Below, in pieces: positions 32,378 through 41,715 of a stretch of 64,000 bases of DNA. The DNA comes from Actinoplanes solisilvae (GTDB taxonomy: Bacteria > Actinomycetota > Actinomycetes > Mycobacteriales > Micromonosporaceae): NCBI RefSeq assembly GCF_003999975.1, contig NZ_RJAC01000001.1, forward strand, positions 496,001 to 560,000. The letters run 5' to 3'. The notes under the pieces are model-generated. The model searched no databases. It was not told the DNA's origin and saw nothing but the letters and a program-made list of their open reading frames with translations. Position 1 is the stretch's first letter, and every line of letters starts with the position of its first letter. The position numbers and the translations under genes were made by a program.

Positions 32378-34306
32378 ATGGACGCCGATCTGGCGGCACT
32401 GGCGACGGCACACGGAGTGGCGACCTGGTACGAGGACTGGCACCGCGAACGCAAGGACGTCGCCGCCGAGTCGGTCGTCGGCGTCCTGGGGCTGCTCGGC
32501 GTCGACGCGACCACCCCGGCGGCGATCCGGCGCGAGTTGGCCGCGGTGCGGGAACGGAATCGGCTGGGTCGCGTGCCGGGCACGGTGGTCATGCGGGCCG
32601 GGGAACCCCTGGTGCTGCCCGGCCCGGTCACGATCGAACTGGAGGACGGCACCGCCGGCGACCCGGACGACCTGCCGCTCGGCTGGCACCGGCTGCGCAC
32701 CGGCGATCAAGAGGTCACCCTGGTCGTGGTGCCGGCCGAGCTGCCCGAGGCACCGCAGACCTGGGGCTGGATGCTGCAGCTCTACGCCCTGCACTCGGAG
32801 CGCTCGTGGGGCATGGGTGACCTCGGCGACCTGCGCGAGTTCCTGGCCGTGCCGGGATCGCCGGGGTTGGTGCTGCTCAACCCGCTGCACGCGATCACCC
32901 CGACGCTGCCGGTGCCGGCCTCGCCGTACTCGCCGTCCAGTCGCCGCTTCGCGAACCCCCTCTACCTGCGCATCGCCGACACCGACGAATATCGCCGGGC
33001 CGATCCGCCGCTGCGGGCCGCGGTCGACGCGCTCAAACCCGCGCCGACCGCCGACGGGCTGATCGACTACAGCGCGGTGTGGCAGGCCAAACGGGCGGCG
33101 CTCGAGATGCTCTGGCCGCTGGCCGGCGAGATCGACCTCGAGGCCGACCCGGGCCTGACCGACTTCGCCCGGTTCTGCGCGCTGGCCGAGCGGCACGGGC
33201 CGAACTGGCCCGAGTGGCCGGCCGAGCTGCGCCGGCCCGACTCCCCCGCGGTACGCGATTTCCACAGCGACCGCGTGGCCTTCCACGCGTGGCTGCAACG
33301 GCTGGTGAACGCCCAGCTCGAGGCGGCCAACGACACGGCCCGGGCGAACGGGATGCCGGTCGGGATCGTGCACGACCTGGCGGTGGGCATCGACCCGAAC
33401 GGCGCGGACGGCTGGCTGCTGCAGGACGTGCTGGCCGCCGGGGTGCACGCGGGCGCCCCGCCGGACGCCTTCAACCAGCTCGGCCAGGACTGGGGGCTGG
33501 CCGCGTGGCGGCCCGACCGGCTGATCGAGACCGGGTACGCGGCCTACCGCGACATGCTGCGGCGGATCTTCCACCACGCGGGCGGCCTGCGCGTCGACCA
33601 TGTGGCCGGGCTCTGGCGGCTGTGGTGGGTGCCGCCGGGCATGGGTCCCGACGGCGGGACGTACGTGCACTACGACCCCGAGGCGATGCTCGGCATCCTC
33701 GCGCTCGAGGCGCAGCGGGCCGGCGCCGTCGTGATCGGTGAGGACCTGGGCACGGTGCTGCCCGAGGTGACCGAGGGGCTGGAGCGGATGAACATGCTCG
33801 GCTCGGCGGTCCTCTACTTCACCCGCGACTGGGACGACCCCGACCAGGTCTTCGTCCCGCCGGCCGACTACCCGCGCAACGCACTGGCCTCGATCTCGAC
33901 GCACGACCTGCCGACCGCGGCCGGCTTCCTCACCGGCGAACAGGTGCGGGTGCGGGCCGAGCTGGGCCAGCTCGCCGGCCCGGTCGAGCAGGAACGCAAG
34001 GCCGCCCGGCGCGACCGCGACCAGTTGCTGGCCGCCCTGCGGGCCGAAAAACTGATCACCGATCAGAGCACGAACGACGAGATCATCGTCGCGATGCACG
34101 AGTTCCTTGCCCGTACGCCGTGCCGTTTCGTCACCGCTTCGCTCTACGACGTGCTCGGCGAGCTCGCACAACCCAATCTGCCAGGCACTATGAACGAGTA
34201 CCCGAACTGGCGGATGCCGTTGACCGCCGGTCTCGAGGCGATAGCCGAGGATCCACGCGTACAACGGATCGCCGTGATCCTCGCCGAGCGAGAGGCGCAC
34301 CGATGA
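32378..34306 (+). CDS. malQ: 4-alpha-glucanotransferase (amylomaltase)
   Basis: GH77 disproportionating enzyme of maltodextrin metabolism, 642 residues. The nucleophile Asp lies in GLRVDHVAGLWRLWW, the acid/base Glu in VIGEDLGTVLPEV and the third carboxylate in SISTHDLPTAAGFL. The N-terminal actinobacterial extension (about 160 residues, containing PGTVVMRAGEPLVLPG) is present. ATG 32378 has AGGGGA 6 bases upstream. The stop overlaps the next gene's start (ATGA). Confidence 0.95.
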   Translation: MDADLAALATAHGVATWYEDWHRERKDVAAESVVGVLGLLGVDATTPAAIRRELAAVRERNRLGRVPGTVVMRAGEPLVLPGPVTIELEDGTAGDPDDLPLGWHRLRTGDQEVTLVVVPAELPEAPQTWGWMLQLYALHSERSWGMGDLGDLREFLAVPGSPGLVLLNPLHAITPTLPVPASPYSPSSRRFANPLYLRIADTDEYRRADPPLRAAVDALKPAPTADGLIDYSAVWQAKRAALEMLWPLAGEIDLEADPGLTDFARFCALAERHGPNWPEWPAELRRPDSPAVRDFHSDRVAFHAWLQRLVNAQLEAANDTARANGMPVGIVHDLAVGIDPNGADGWLLQDVLAAGVHAGAPPDAFNQLGQDWGLAAWRPDRLIETGYAAYRDMLRRIFHHAGGLRVDHVAGLWRLWWVPPGMGPDGGTYVHYDPEAMLGILALEAQRAGAVVIGEDLGTVLPEVTEGLERMNMLGSAVLYFTRDWDDPDQVFVPPADYPRNALASISTHDLPTAAGFLTGEQVRVRAELGQLAGPVEQERKAARRDRDQLLAALRAEKLITDQSTNDEIIVAMHEFLARTPCRFVTASLYDVLGELAQPNLPGTMNEYPNWRMPLTAGLEAIAEDPRVQRIAVILAEREAHR

Positions 34307-34482
34307 GCTTCATGGACAAGGCCAAGCAGTTCCTCGACAAGCACGACGACAAGGTCGACCAGGCCATCGAGAAGGTCGGCGACGAGGTCGACAAGCGCAC
34401 CGGCCACAAGCACAGCGCGCAGATCGACAAGGCCGTCAACGAGGCGCAGAAGCGCACGGGCCAGGGCGACACCCAGCAGTAG
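34303..34482 (+). CDS. small MT0933-like antitoxin-family protein
   Basis: A 59-residue, highly charged helical protein (KAKQFLDKHDDKVDQAIEKV, then TGHKHSAQIDKAVNEAQKR), matching the Rv0909/MT0933 antitoxin family. Its ATG lies within the malQ stop codon. No toxin gene is adjacent. In mycobacteria the family partners an SRPBCC-type toxin. Here it may be an orphan or have a different role. Confidence 0.8.
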   Translation: MSFMDKAKQFLDKHDDKVDQAIEKVGDEVDKRTGHKHSAQIDKAVNEAQKRTGQGDTQQ

Positions 34483-34501
34483 GCGTTCCGGCCGCCCCCG
34501 C

Positions 34502-34882
34502 TCAGATCGAGAGCGGCGGGGGCGGCGGGTCGTCGTCGACCGCGTACAGCATCGGGTGCAGGGGCATGTAGGCGTCGCGCTGGCGGCACAGCAGCGGCGG
34601 AAGCAGCGAGGACCGGTGCTCGGGGTGCTCGGAGCAGTGCCGGGTGGCCCGGTTGATGGCGTCCGAGTGGTGCCGCCCACCGCCGTACTCGCCGCAGTTG
34701 GCGCAGTCCCAGCGCCAGAACGCCGGACCGTCCTCGGCCGGGAACCGCCGGATTTTGAGAGGCGGGCCGGCCTCCTCCTGAGCCGCGGCGATGATCGCGG
34801 GCATCTCACCCGCGGCCGGCGGGATCGCGGGACGTCTCGGCTGCTCGCCGATGATCTGCGCCAGCACTTCGCTCGTGGACAC
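34502..34882 (-). CDS. uncharacterised protein with Cys/His-rich centre
   Basis: A 126-residue protein. An N-terminal helix (STSEVLAQIIGEQPR) leads to WRWDCANCGEYGGGRHHSDA and HCSEHPEH, a possible zinc site with CxxC, HH and C/H residues. The Pro-rich terminus ends PPPPPLSI. GTG 34882 has GAGGAGG 8 bases upstream. I do not recognise the family. Confidence 0.65.
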   Translation of the reverse strand: MSTSEVLAQIIGEQPRRPAIPPAAGEMPAIIAAAQEEAGPPLKIRRFPAEDGPAFWRWDCANCGEYGGGRHHSDAINRATRHCSEHPEHRSSLLPPLLCRQRDAYMPLHPMLYAVDDDPPPPPLSI

Positions 34883-35017
34883 GGCTAACCTCCTCATTCG
34901 CGCTGCTCACAGTGTTGGGGGTCTTTCCGACCGGATGTGACGTTTTTCCGCAAAACTCCCCCACTCGGTGCTCGGAGCCCGTCGAAGGCGCTCGGCGGCA
35001 CCCGCGATACTTGGGGC

Positions 35018-35869
35018 GTGGCGCAGCGCAAGAGGTCCGAACGGCAGGTCGAGACGGTGGCCTCGGGGGTCGCCGAGCTGCGGCCCGACCCCGACCGCGA
35101 CACGGCGTACACCCTTCTGCTCGACGGCGCCCCGCAGTCGCACGTCGATCTCGCCGACCCTGCCCACCTGCAGTTCGAATACATCCGGCGGATGGCTGCG
35201 GCGATCGACCTGATCGCTCCGGCCGGTGAGCCGCTGCGCGCCCTTCACCTGGGTGGCGGCGCCCTCACGCTGCCTCGCTACATCGCGACCACCCGGCCCG
35301 GTTCGGCCCAGCGCGTCGTCGAGATCGACGGCCCGCTGGTCGAGTTCGTGCGCAGCCGCCTTCCCCTTCCGGCCAAGGCCAACATTCGCGTACGGGTGGA
35401 GGACGCGCGCGCCGCGGTCGAAGGCATGCGCGACGCGGGCTACGACCTGATCGTTCTCGACGTCTTCGCCGGCGCCCGCACCCCGGCCCACCTGACCTCG
35501 ATCGAGTTCGCCCACGAGCTGGCCCGCGTGCTCGACCCGGCCGGTCACCTGCTGGTCAACATCACCGACGGGCCGCCGCTGCGCTACGCCAAGACCCAGG
35601 TCGCCACGATCCGCGCCGCGCTGCCCGAAGCCTGCCTGATCGCCGACGCGTCGGTGCTGCGCGGCCGCCGCTTCGGCAACCTCGTGGTCGTCGCCGGCCG
35701 CACCCCGCCGCCGGTCGCCGGGCTCACCCGCCGCGCCGCCGGCGACTGGTTCCCCGGGCGCGTCGAGACCGACCTCGACCGCTTCGCCGGCGGAGCGACG
35801 CCCGTCACTGACAGTGTCGCGGTGTCGTCACCCATGCCTCCTGAAGCGCTCTTTGGTAACCGTACGTAA
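35018..35869 (+). CDS. spermidine synthase-fold methyltransferase-like protein
   Basis: A 283-residue protein with the Rossmann-like aminopropyltransferase fold. The nucleotide loop is LRALHLGGGALTLPRYIATT, the acidic strand end is RVVEIDGPLV, and LIVLDVFAGARTPAHLTS is the region where spermidine synthases carry a catalytic Asp. Many actinobacterial proteins annotated as spermidine synthase-like have unknown substrates. The GTG start at 35018 gives the family length. Confidence 0.82.
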   Translation: MAQRKRSERQVETVASGVAELRPDPDRDTAYTLLLDGAPQSHVDLADPAHLQFEYIRRMAAAIDLIAPAGEPLRALHLGGGALTLPRYIATTRPGSAQRVVEIDGPLVEFVRSRLPLPAKANIRVRVEDARAAVEGMRDAGYDLIVLDVFAGARTPAHLTSIEFAHELARVLDPAGHLLVNITDGPPLRYAKTQVATIRAALPEACLIADASVLRGRRFGNLVVVAGRTPPPVAGLTRRAAGDWFPGRVETDLDRFAGGATPVTDSVAVSSPMPPEALFGNRT

Positions 35870-36030
35870 CACTTCGAGGGCGGAACGGGCAAGTATTTTC
35901 GCCCTGTCGTGTAGCCGTCAGCAAAAGTCGTGTGATTCGCGACTGCTGGCTTGTTTGCACCATGACACGCAGTTGTAATCGGTGGTGGCCGCGTGTTCGC
36001 GGCGCAGCGCGCACTGGGGGGAAAGCACGC

Positions 36031-37308
36031 ATGCCCGAGCACTACGTTCCGAGCGACGCGGAGTTACCCGCGCCGTCGTCACCCGTTGCTCTGCTCGGCT
36101 TCGTCGCCGGCACCGGCGAACGCGTTCTGTGGAGCGGCCGCAGCGCCGTCGCGGAATACGCGTTCGACGAGCCCGCCTCGTTGCCGCGGTGGACCCTGCC
36201 CGAAGAGACCGAGATCGTCGTCACCGACGAGCGCGTGATCTATCGCGGCCCCGGCGCCCACGACACCGGCGAGCTGCGCTGGCACTGGCCGCAGCACCTG
36301 CGGGTGCAGCCCGGCGGCCGCGATGCGGGACGGCAGGCCACGGTCACCCAGATCCAGCTCGTCTGCGCCGGTCCGCAGGGTTCGTTCCCGGCGCTGGTCC
36401 TCGCGGGCGGCGACCTGGCCACGGTGCGCGACGCCGACCGGCTCGCCAACACGTTGCGCCAGGCGATCGCGCGCTACCGGGTCGAGAACGCCGGCCGGCT
36501 GGGCATTCCGGCGCCGCAGGCCCGCATGCTGTCCCGGCTCGTGATCGGCCCGGAGTTCTCGAACTACCAGGGTGGCGAAGGCCAGACGGTGTCGCTGATC
36601 GGCGCGGTCTCGATCGACGACCACGCCACGCACGCCGCTCCGGTCCGGGTCCAGGCGCAGGCTCCCGCCATCGAGCCTCGGCCTGGCTATGCCCCGATCG
36701 CGGGCTCGCCGGCGGTCGTCTCGGCCGAGAACCGTACGGCCGTCATCCCCGCCGAGACGCGGGCGGCGGTCGCCGCGGAAAGCCACCCCGCGGCCGCCGA
36801 GGGCCGCTCGCCGGGGGCCGGCTTTTCGGCCGTCGCCGCCGAGGGCCGCTCACCCGGCGTCGGCTCCCCGGCCGTCGCCGCCGAGGGCCGCTCACCCGGC
36901 GTCGACTTCTCGGCCGTCGCCGCCAAGAGACGTTCGTCCGCCGCGAGCGACGGCTGGTCGGCCCGCCCGGCCGACGACGCCACGCTCCACGGCCGCGACG
37001 ACCTCGACGCGCGCGCCGCCGACCTCGCCGCCCGGGTGGCCAGCCTGGTCGCCGACGGGGCCGTCGCCCTAGGCGGCCGCCAGACCGCCGAGCCGGAGAG
37101 CCAGGCCAACCTCTCGTCCTACCTCGATGTGCCGCCGGCCTCGGCGCCGCGACCGCGCGACGCGGCAGACGACGCACCGCCGTCCCACGGTGGTAACCGC
37201 GCCGAATCAGTCCGGCGCACGGCCGCCCGCCTGGCCGGGAACGCGGCCCGGAGCCGCAGCAGCGCTCCGCGTCAGGACGGCGAGATCGGCAGCCACCGGC
37301 GGGCCTGA
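36031..37308 (+). CDS. uncharacterised actinobacterial protein with repetitive middle region
   Basis: A 425-residue protein. Residues about 1-180 look folded (GERVLWSGRSAVAEYAFDEP, EIVVTDERVIYRGPG), resembling PH-like modules. From about residue 215 the chain is low-complexity, with three 14-residue repeats around AAEGRSPG. A helical stretch (DDLDARAADLAARVASLVAD) and a basic tail follow. ATG 36031 has GGGGGGAAAG upstream. No function can be assigned. Confidence 0.7.
   Translation: MPEHYVPSDAELPAPSSPVALLGFVAGTGERVLWSGRSAVAEYAFDEPASLPRWTLPEETEIVVTDERVIYRGPGAHDTGELRWHWPQHLRVQPGGRDAGRQATVTQIQLVCAGPQGSFPALVLAGGDLATVRDADRLANTLRQAIARYRVENAGRLGIPAPQARMLSRLVIGPEFSNYQGGEGQTVSLIGAVSIDDHATHAAPVRVQAQAPAIEPRPGYAPIAGSPAVVSAENRTAVIPAETRAAVAAESHPAAAEGRSPGAGFSAVAAEGRSPGVGSPAVAAEGRSPGVDFSAVAAKRRSSAASDGWSARPADDATLHGRDDLDARAADLAARVASLVADGAVALGGRQTAEPESQANLSSYLDVPPASAPRPRDAADDAPPSHGGNRAESVRRTAARLAGNAARSRSSAPRQDGEIGSHRRA
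36793..36918. repeat. 42-bp tandem repeat, three copies, in frame
   Basis: Units at 36793-36834, 36835-36876 and 36877-36918 begin GCCGCCGAGGGCCGCTC and end GGCCGTC. They encode 14-residue units, and a degenerate fourth copy follows. The second and third copies are nearly identical, suggesting recent duplication. Confidence 0.85.
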
Positions 37309-37368
37309 GGAAGCGGCCCGGACCGTCACGGGGCGGCCCGGTCCGCTCTCCGTGGCCCAGGCCCCTGG

Positions 37369-38604
37369 TCAGCTCTCCGCGCTCTTGGCGGGGGCCATGC
37401 CGGTGGGGGCGAAGCAGGTGCCGTTCGCGATTCGCTCGTCGTGCAGCAGGTGGGCGCGGCCCAGCAGCTCCATCAGCTCGGCCTCGGACCGGATGCGGGC
37501 CCGGTACCTCTCGGGCAGGCTCTTCAAGCGCGCCTCCTCGACCAGGAGGCGGTGGAAGATCTCGTCGCAGTAGGCCGGGTCGGTCTCGATGTCGAGGAAT
37601 TCGTTCGCGTGCCGGCGGGCCGCCGCGATGTAGGTCTGGGCCCGTCCGCGTGGGCTGAGCAGCGACGCGATGACCGTGATGACCAGGATGCCGATGATCA
37701 GCGTGAGCGACAGCGCCGTGGAGATCTCGACGACGTGGATCGGGTCGCCGTTGTTGATGAACGGCACGTTGTTCTCGTGCATGGCGTGCAGGATCAGCTT
37801 GACGCCGATCAGCGCGAGGATCGCAGCCAGACCGTAGGACAGGTAGACCAGTCGGTCCAGCAGGCCGTCGATCAGGAAGTAGAGCTGGCGTAGGCCGAGC
37901 AGCGAGAACGCGGTCGCGGTGAAGACCAGGTAGACGTTCTGGGTGAGACCGAAGATCGCCGGGATCGAGTCGAGCGCGAACAGGATGTCGGTGCCGCCGA
38001 TCGCGACCATCACCAGCACCATCGGCGTGAGCACCCGGCGGCCGTCCTCGTACGTGAACAGCTTGTCCCCGTCGTAGCGGTCGGAGGTGCGCAGCACCCG
38101 CCGGGCCAGCTTGACGATGACGTTGTCCGGCTTCTCCTCGTCGCCGTGCTGCTCGCGTAGCAGGTTGCCCGCGGTGATCAGCAGGATCAGCCCGAACAGG
38201 TAGAACACCCAGGCGAACGAGTTGATCAGCGCGGAGCCCAGGAAGATGAACCCGGTGCGCGCGATCAGCGACACCACGATGCCGACGAGCAGCACCTTCT
38301 GCTGGTCGGCCCGCGGCACCTTGAAGCTCGAGAAGAGCAGCAGGAAGACGAAGAGGTTGTCGACCGACAACGCCTTCTCGGTGACGTAGCCGGCGAAATA
38401 TTCGGCGCCGTAGTCGTTGCCGCCGAAGATCCAGACGCCGACGCCGAAGAGGATCGCGATCGACACGTAGATCGCCGTCCACCGGGCGGCCTCGCCGATC
38501 GACGGGATGTGCGCCTTGCGCACGTGGAAGAAGAAGTCATACAGCAGCAGGCCGATGATGCCGAGAACAGTCAGCAGCCAAACCACACCCGACACATCCT
38601 GCAT
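37369..38604 (-). CDS. TerC family integral membrane protein
   Basis: A 411-residue membrane protein with about eight or nine TM helices. TerC/Alx signatures are ALSVDNLFVFLLLFSSFKVP and GGTDILFALDSIPAIFGLTQ, whose Asp residues are implicated in metal (Mn2+) transport. A cytoplasmic C-terminus of about 80 residues is soluble. Its start overlaps the stop of the pentapeptide gene (TGATG), so it is cotranscribed and no riboswitch leader can precede it. It probably exports manganese or acts in metal/tellurite resistance. Confidence 0.93.
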   Translation of the reverse strand: MQDVSGVVWLLTVLGIIGLLLYDFFFHVRKAHIPSIGEAARWTAIYVSIAILFGVGVWIFGGNDYGAEYFAGYVTEKALSVDNLFVFLLLFSSFKVPRADQQKVLLVGIVVSLIARTGFIFLGSALINSFAWVFYLFGLILLITAGNLLREQHGDEEKPDNVIVKLARRVLRTSDRYDGDKLFTYEDGRRVLTPMVLVMVAIGGTDILFALDSIPAIFGLTQNVYLVFTATAFSLLGLRQLYFLIDGLLDRLVYLSYGLAAILALIGVKLILHAMHENNVPFINNGDPIHVVEISTALSLTLIIGILVITVIASLLSPRGRAQTYIAAARRHANEFLDIETDPAYCDEIFHRLLVEEARLKSLPERYRARIRSEAELMELLGRAHLLHDERIANGTCFAPTGMAPAKSAES

Positions 38605-39389
38605 CAGCTCATCGTAGGGCCGACATGTTTCTCGCGGTCGGTGATGACGGCGGCTCTTCGCTGCGATTGGGTGAGGAAGAGCACTCCGGTCAGGTCGGCG
38701 CCCCGAAGATCCGCGCCTCGCAGGTCCGCACCGGTGAAATCAGCGCGCCGCAGGTCGGCCTCGCGCAGGTCGGCGCCGATCAGCAGCGCGCCACGGAAGC
38801 TGGCCCCCCGCAGGTCGGCTCCGCGCATCCGGCGGCCGATCAGGTCGGCCCCGCGATGATCCCTCCGACTTTTCAGGGACGCTCGCGCCAGTTCGCTGGC
38901 CTTCTGCAGCAGCGGATTGACCCGCCCGCGTACGGCGTCAAGATCGAGGCCGCGCAGCTCCTCCGGTGAGCCGGCAGCGAGCTCATCGGTGCGAGCGAGC
39001 GCCTCGCGCAGCTTCGGGTGCAGCCGACGGGCCTCGTCCAGCTTCAGGGCCTCGGTGAGGTACCACATCAGCTCGTGGAGCTGGCGCATCACGGCCAGGC
39101 TGGCGAACATCGGTCCGGCCAGCTCGGGTGCCGTACGCCAGGTCCGGCCGCCGAACGTCTCCTGGGTGAGCCGCTGCCCCGCCCCGAAACAGTCGAAGAC
39201 GACACAGCCGTGGAACCCGCCGGCATCGAGCCGCTCGTGAATCGTGCAGCGGAAATCGTCGCCGAGGTTCCGGCACGCGGTCCCGGCCGGCTTGTTGATG
39301 GCGAAGTCGGGCGATTTGGCGAAGGCCGGCGCCACGCAGCAGAGGGCGGCGCAGTTGGCGCAGTCGGCACGAAGTTCCCGTTCAGGCAT
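38604..39389 (-). CDS. Cys-rich domain plus C-terminal pentapeptide repeats
   Basis: A 261-residue protein. Residues 1-75 hold many Cys ([42 protein letters not shown]), a likely metal or cluster-binding module. A helical linker follows. From about residue 180 A(D/N)LxG-type pentapeptides run ([20 protein letters not shown] and on), forming a right-handed beta-helix. ATG 39389 has GGGGGAA upstream. It is translationally coupled to terC, so the two probably act in one process. Confidence 0.88.
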   Translation of the reverse strand: MPERELRADCANCAALCCVAPAFAKSPDFAINKPAGTACRNLGDDFRCTIHERLDAGGFHGCVVFDCFGAGQRLTQETFGGRTWRTAPELAGPMFASLAVMRQLHELMWYLTEALKLDEARRLHPKLREALARTDELAAGSPEELRGLDLDAVRGRVNPLLQKASELARASLKSRRDHRGADLIGRRMRGADLRGASFRGALLIGADLREADLRRADFTGADLRGADLRGADLTGVLFLTQSQRRAAVITDREKHVGPTMS

Positions 39390-39467
39390 TTCCCCCACTG
39401 TCTCAAACCCTTCGCGGCAGCCCGCGTGGGGTGCCCGGTTCAGGGCCGGCGGGACCAGGCGACACCG

Positions 39468-40157
39468 ATGGGACGGCTGAGCCGGCGGCCCGCGGCCGGC
39501 AACATCACCGAGCCCAGCGCCGCGTCCCGCGCGATCGGCCTGCAGCCGGGTAGTCCGGTGACCATCAAGCTGACCAGCACGGTGCGCTCCGACGGCCTCC
39601 CGCCTTTCACGTCGGCCACTCAGCTACAGATGAACAGCGTGCAATTCGCCGTCACCGCCGGCAATTCTCTCGATCCGCCCTCGAATGCCACTCCCGGCAC
39701 AGCCGTTCACCCTCGCAACATCACCGTCTTCGGCCACAATTTCATAAGCACGGCAGCCGCCCGGTCGTACGCGATTATTGTTTTTCTACTCGCCTCGGCA
39801 GGCGCGGTGGCCGTCTTTTTGCTCGTGCGCCGCAAAACGCCGCTGCGGACCCGGGAGTCCATCGAGCAACGACACCCCCGGCTACTCGTGCACGTGGAGC
39901 CGATGTCGACCCCGCCCGGCAAGCCCGTCGTCAACGTCGACAACTTCCCCGCCCTGGTCAGGCAGGCCGAACGCTACGGTCAGATGATCCTCACCTGGCG
40001 TCGCCCGGATGCCGACGACTTCGTCGTGCGTGACGAGGGGATCACCTACCGTCATCGGATTCCTCTGACCGAAACGGTGTTGGAGAATGTCGACCGCATA
40101 AACCACCCGAAGAGCCCCGAAAGTCACCGCCGAAAAGAGTCCGAGCCGGTGTCCTGA
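39468..40157 (+). pseudogene. N-terminally truncated DUF5305-like membrane protein
   Basis: The last 230 residues resemble the C-terminal half of DUF5305 proteins: the end of the extracytoplasmic domain ([17 protein letters not shown]), one TM helix (SYAIIVFLLASAGAVAVFLLV) and the cytoplasmic tail (VDNFPALVRQAERYGQMILTW, DEGITYRHRIP). The first TM helix and half of the outer domain are missing. ATG 39468 has no good ribosome site. A deletion at the junction with the divergent pentapeptide gene is the simplest explanation. Confidence 0.65.
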
Positions 40158-40220
40158 CGGTTGTCGGTAATTGTCCTACCGGCCCATTCAAGGCAGTTCG
40201 CAAATCCTTAGACTTTTGCA

Positions 40221-41288
40221 ATGATCACCAGGCTCGTGACCGCTGCCGCAGTGATCGGGGTGACGGCGACACTCGCCATTGCCGCCCCGGCCTCTGCCGC
40301 CGCCATTCCCACCCTTTCCGGCCCGGCCGAGGTGAAGGGCTACAGCCAGTTCACCATGACCGGAACCGCCGACCCCGGCACGGTCGTCCACCTCTACGAG
40401 ACGGCGATCGGCTGGAACGACATGCAGCCGGCCAAGGACTTCGAGCGCGACAACGGGCTGGTGACCGCGACCGCCGACGCGTCGGGCCGGTTCACGATCC
40501 GGCGCTGGCTAGACTCCGGGTTCTACTTCGAGGTCCACCAGGACGACGCCGTCTCGAACCGGATCACCGTGCACAGCCGCGTCGACGTCACCTTCTGGGT
40601 CACGTCGTCGGCCGTCGGCACGCTGCGTGCCACCGGCCGGGCCACCCCCGCCCAGCCCGGCCTGCCGGTGCAGATCCAGCGGCGCAACGCGAACGGCACC
40701 TATACCACGGTGCGCACCACTCACACGGCCGGCGAGACGGCGACCTTCGACGCGACCTTCACCGGGCTGGCGCGCGGCGAGCACTACTACCGGGCGTACG
40801 TCGGTGGGGATGATTCCCAGGGCGTGCGGGGCGACTATTCCACCGCGCACCACACGTGGGTCGCCGGTCCGGGCGGGGCCAATCCGCCCGCGAAGCCGGT
40901 CACCCCGGCGGCCGGTTCCGTGGTCTTCAACCGCATCCAGTACGACTCGCCGGGTGCCGACTCGGGCAGCAACGGCAGCCTGAACGGCGAGTGGTTCCGG
41001 CTCAAGAACCGGACGAAGAGCTCGATCAACCTCAAGGGCTGGACGGTCCGGGACAAGCAGAACATCGTGTTCACGTTCCCCAGCCTGACCCTGAAGCCCG
41101 GCGCCCAGGTCGTCGTGCGTACCGGCAAGGGCAAGTCGTCGGCGAGCACTCGTTACTGGGGTCGCGCCGGCCAGAAGGGCTACGTCTGGAACAACGGTGG
41201 CGACACCGCTTTCCTGCGGACGCCGGCGAACAAGCAGATCGACACCTGCAAGTGGGCGAAGAAGTCGCCGGGCTACACCAACTGCTGA
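40221..41288 (+). CDS. secreted protein with C-terminal lamin-tail domain
   Basis: A 355-residue protein. The signal peptide is about residues 1-27 (VTAAAVIGVTATLAIAAPAS). Two Ig-like or carbohydrate-linker regions follow. The C-terminal LTD domain (about 235-355; FNRIQYDSPGADSG, NGEWFRLKNRT, LKGWTVRD, GYVWNNGGDTAFL) is complete. LTD modules in bacterial exoproteins are often linked to nucleases or serve as binding modules. No catalytic domain is present here. Confidence 0.85.
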   Translation: MITRLVTAAAVIGVTATLAIAAPASAAAIPTLSGPAEVKGYSQFTMTGTADPGTVVHLYETAIGWNDMQPAKDFERDNGLVTATADASGRFTIRRWLDSGFYFEVHQDDAVSNRITVHSRVDVTFWVTSSAVGTLRATGRATPAQPGLPVQIQRRNANGTYTTVRTTHTAGETATFDATFTGLARGEHYYRAYVGGDDSQGVRGDYSTAHHTWVAGPGGANPPAKPVTPAAGSVVFNRIQYDSPGADSGSNGSLNGEWFRLKNRTKSSINLKGWTVRDKQNIVFTFPSLTLKPGAQVVVRTGKGKSSASTRYWGRAGQKGYVWNNGGDTAFLRTPANKQIDTCKWAKKSPGYTNC

Positions 41289-41715
41289 TCGGAGGGCTCG
41301 GCTTCCACCGGGGAGCCGAGCCCTGCCGCGTCGAGCAACACCTCGGCCATCTCCACCGCCTGGCCGCTGACCGCTTCGCCGTGCATGACGCCCCACGCGC
41401 TCGCGCCGTCGAAGGTCATCGTGAGCTGACGCGCGATGCGCTCGGGGTCGGCCGCGCCGCCCGCTTCGGCCTCGTGCCGGAAGAACCCGGTGAGCCCGTC
41501 CTTGTAGCGGCGTGCGACGCCCCGGGCCGGGTGACCGGCCGCCTTGACCTCGATCGACGTGGCCATGAACGGGCAGCCGCGGAACTCGGGCTCGGTGGAC
41601 ACCTCTTCCAGGACGCGGAAGACGTGCAGGATGCGCTCGCGCGGGGTGCCGGTGTCGTCGGCGGGCAGCAGGCTGGCGTTGTAGCCGGGGCCGATGCGCT
41701 CGAGGGCGGCCGACA
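41273..41715 (-). pseudogene. TetR-family regulator, only the C-terminal ligand domain
   Basis: About 145 residues match the C-terminal half of TetR regulators (TPRERILHVFRVLEEVSTEP, FRGCPFMATSIEVKAAGHPA). The N-terminal helix-turn-helix is absent, so it cannot bind DNA. The frame meets the truncated SDR head-to-head at about 41710. Confidence 0.8.

Noticed and set aside
32048..34300. A 750-codon open frame antisense to malQ
   Set aside because: It shadows a well-conserved GH77 gene and shows no recognisable motif.
38605..38900. Possible Mn2+ (yybP-ykoY) riboswitch upstream of terC
   Set aside because: The terC start overlaps the preceding gene by one base, so there is no untranslated leader in which such a riboswitch could lie.
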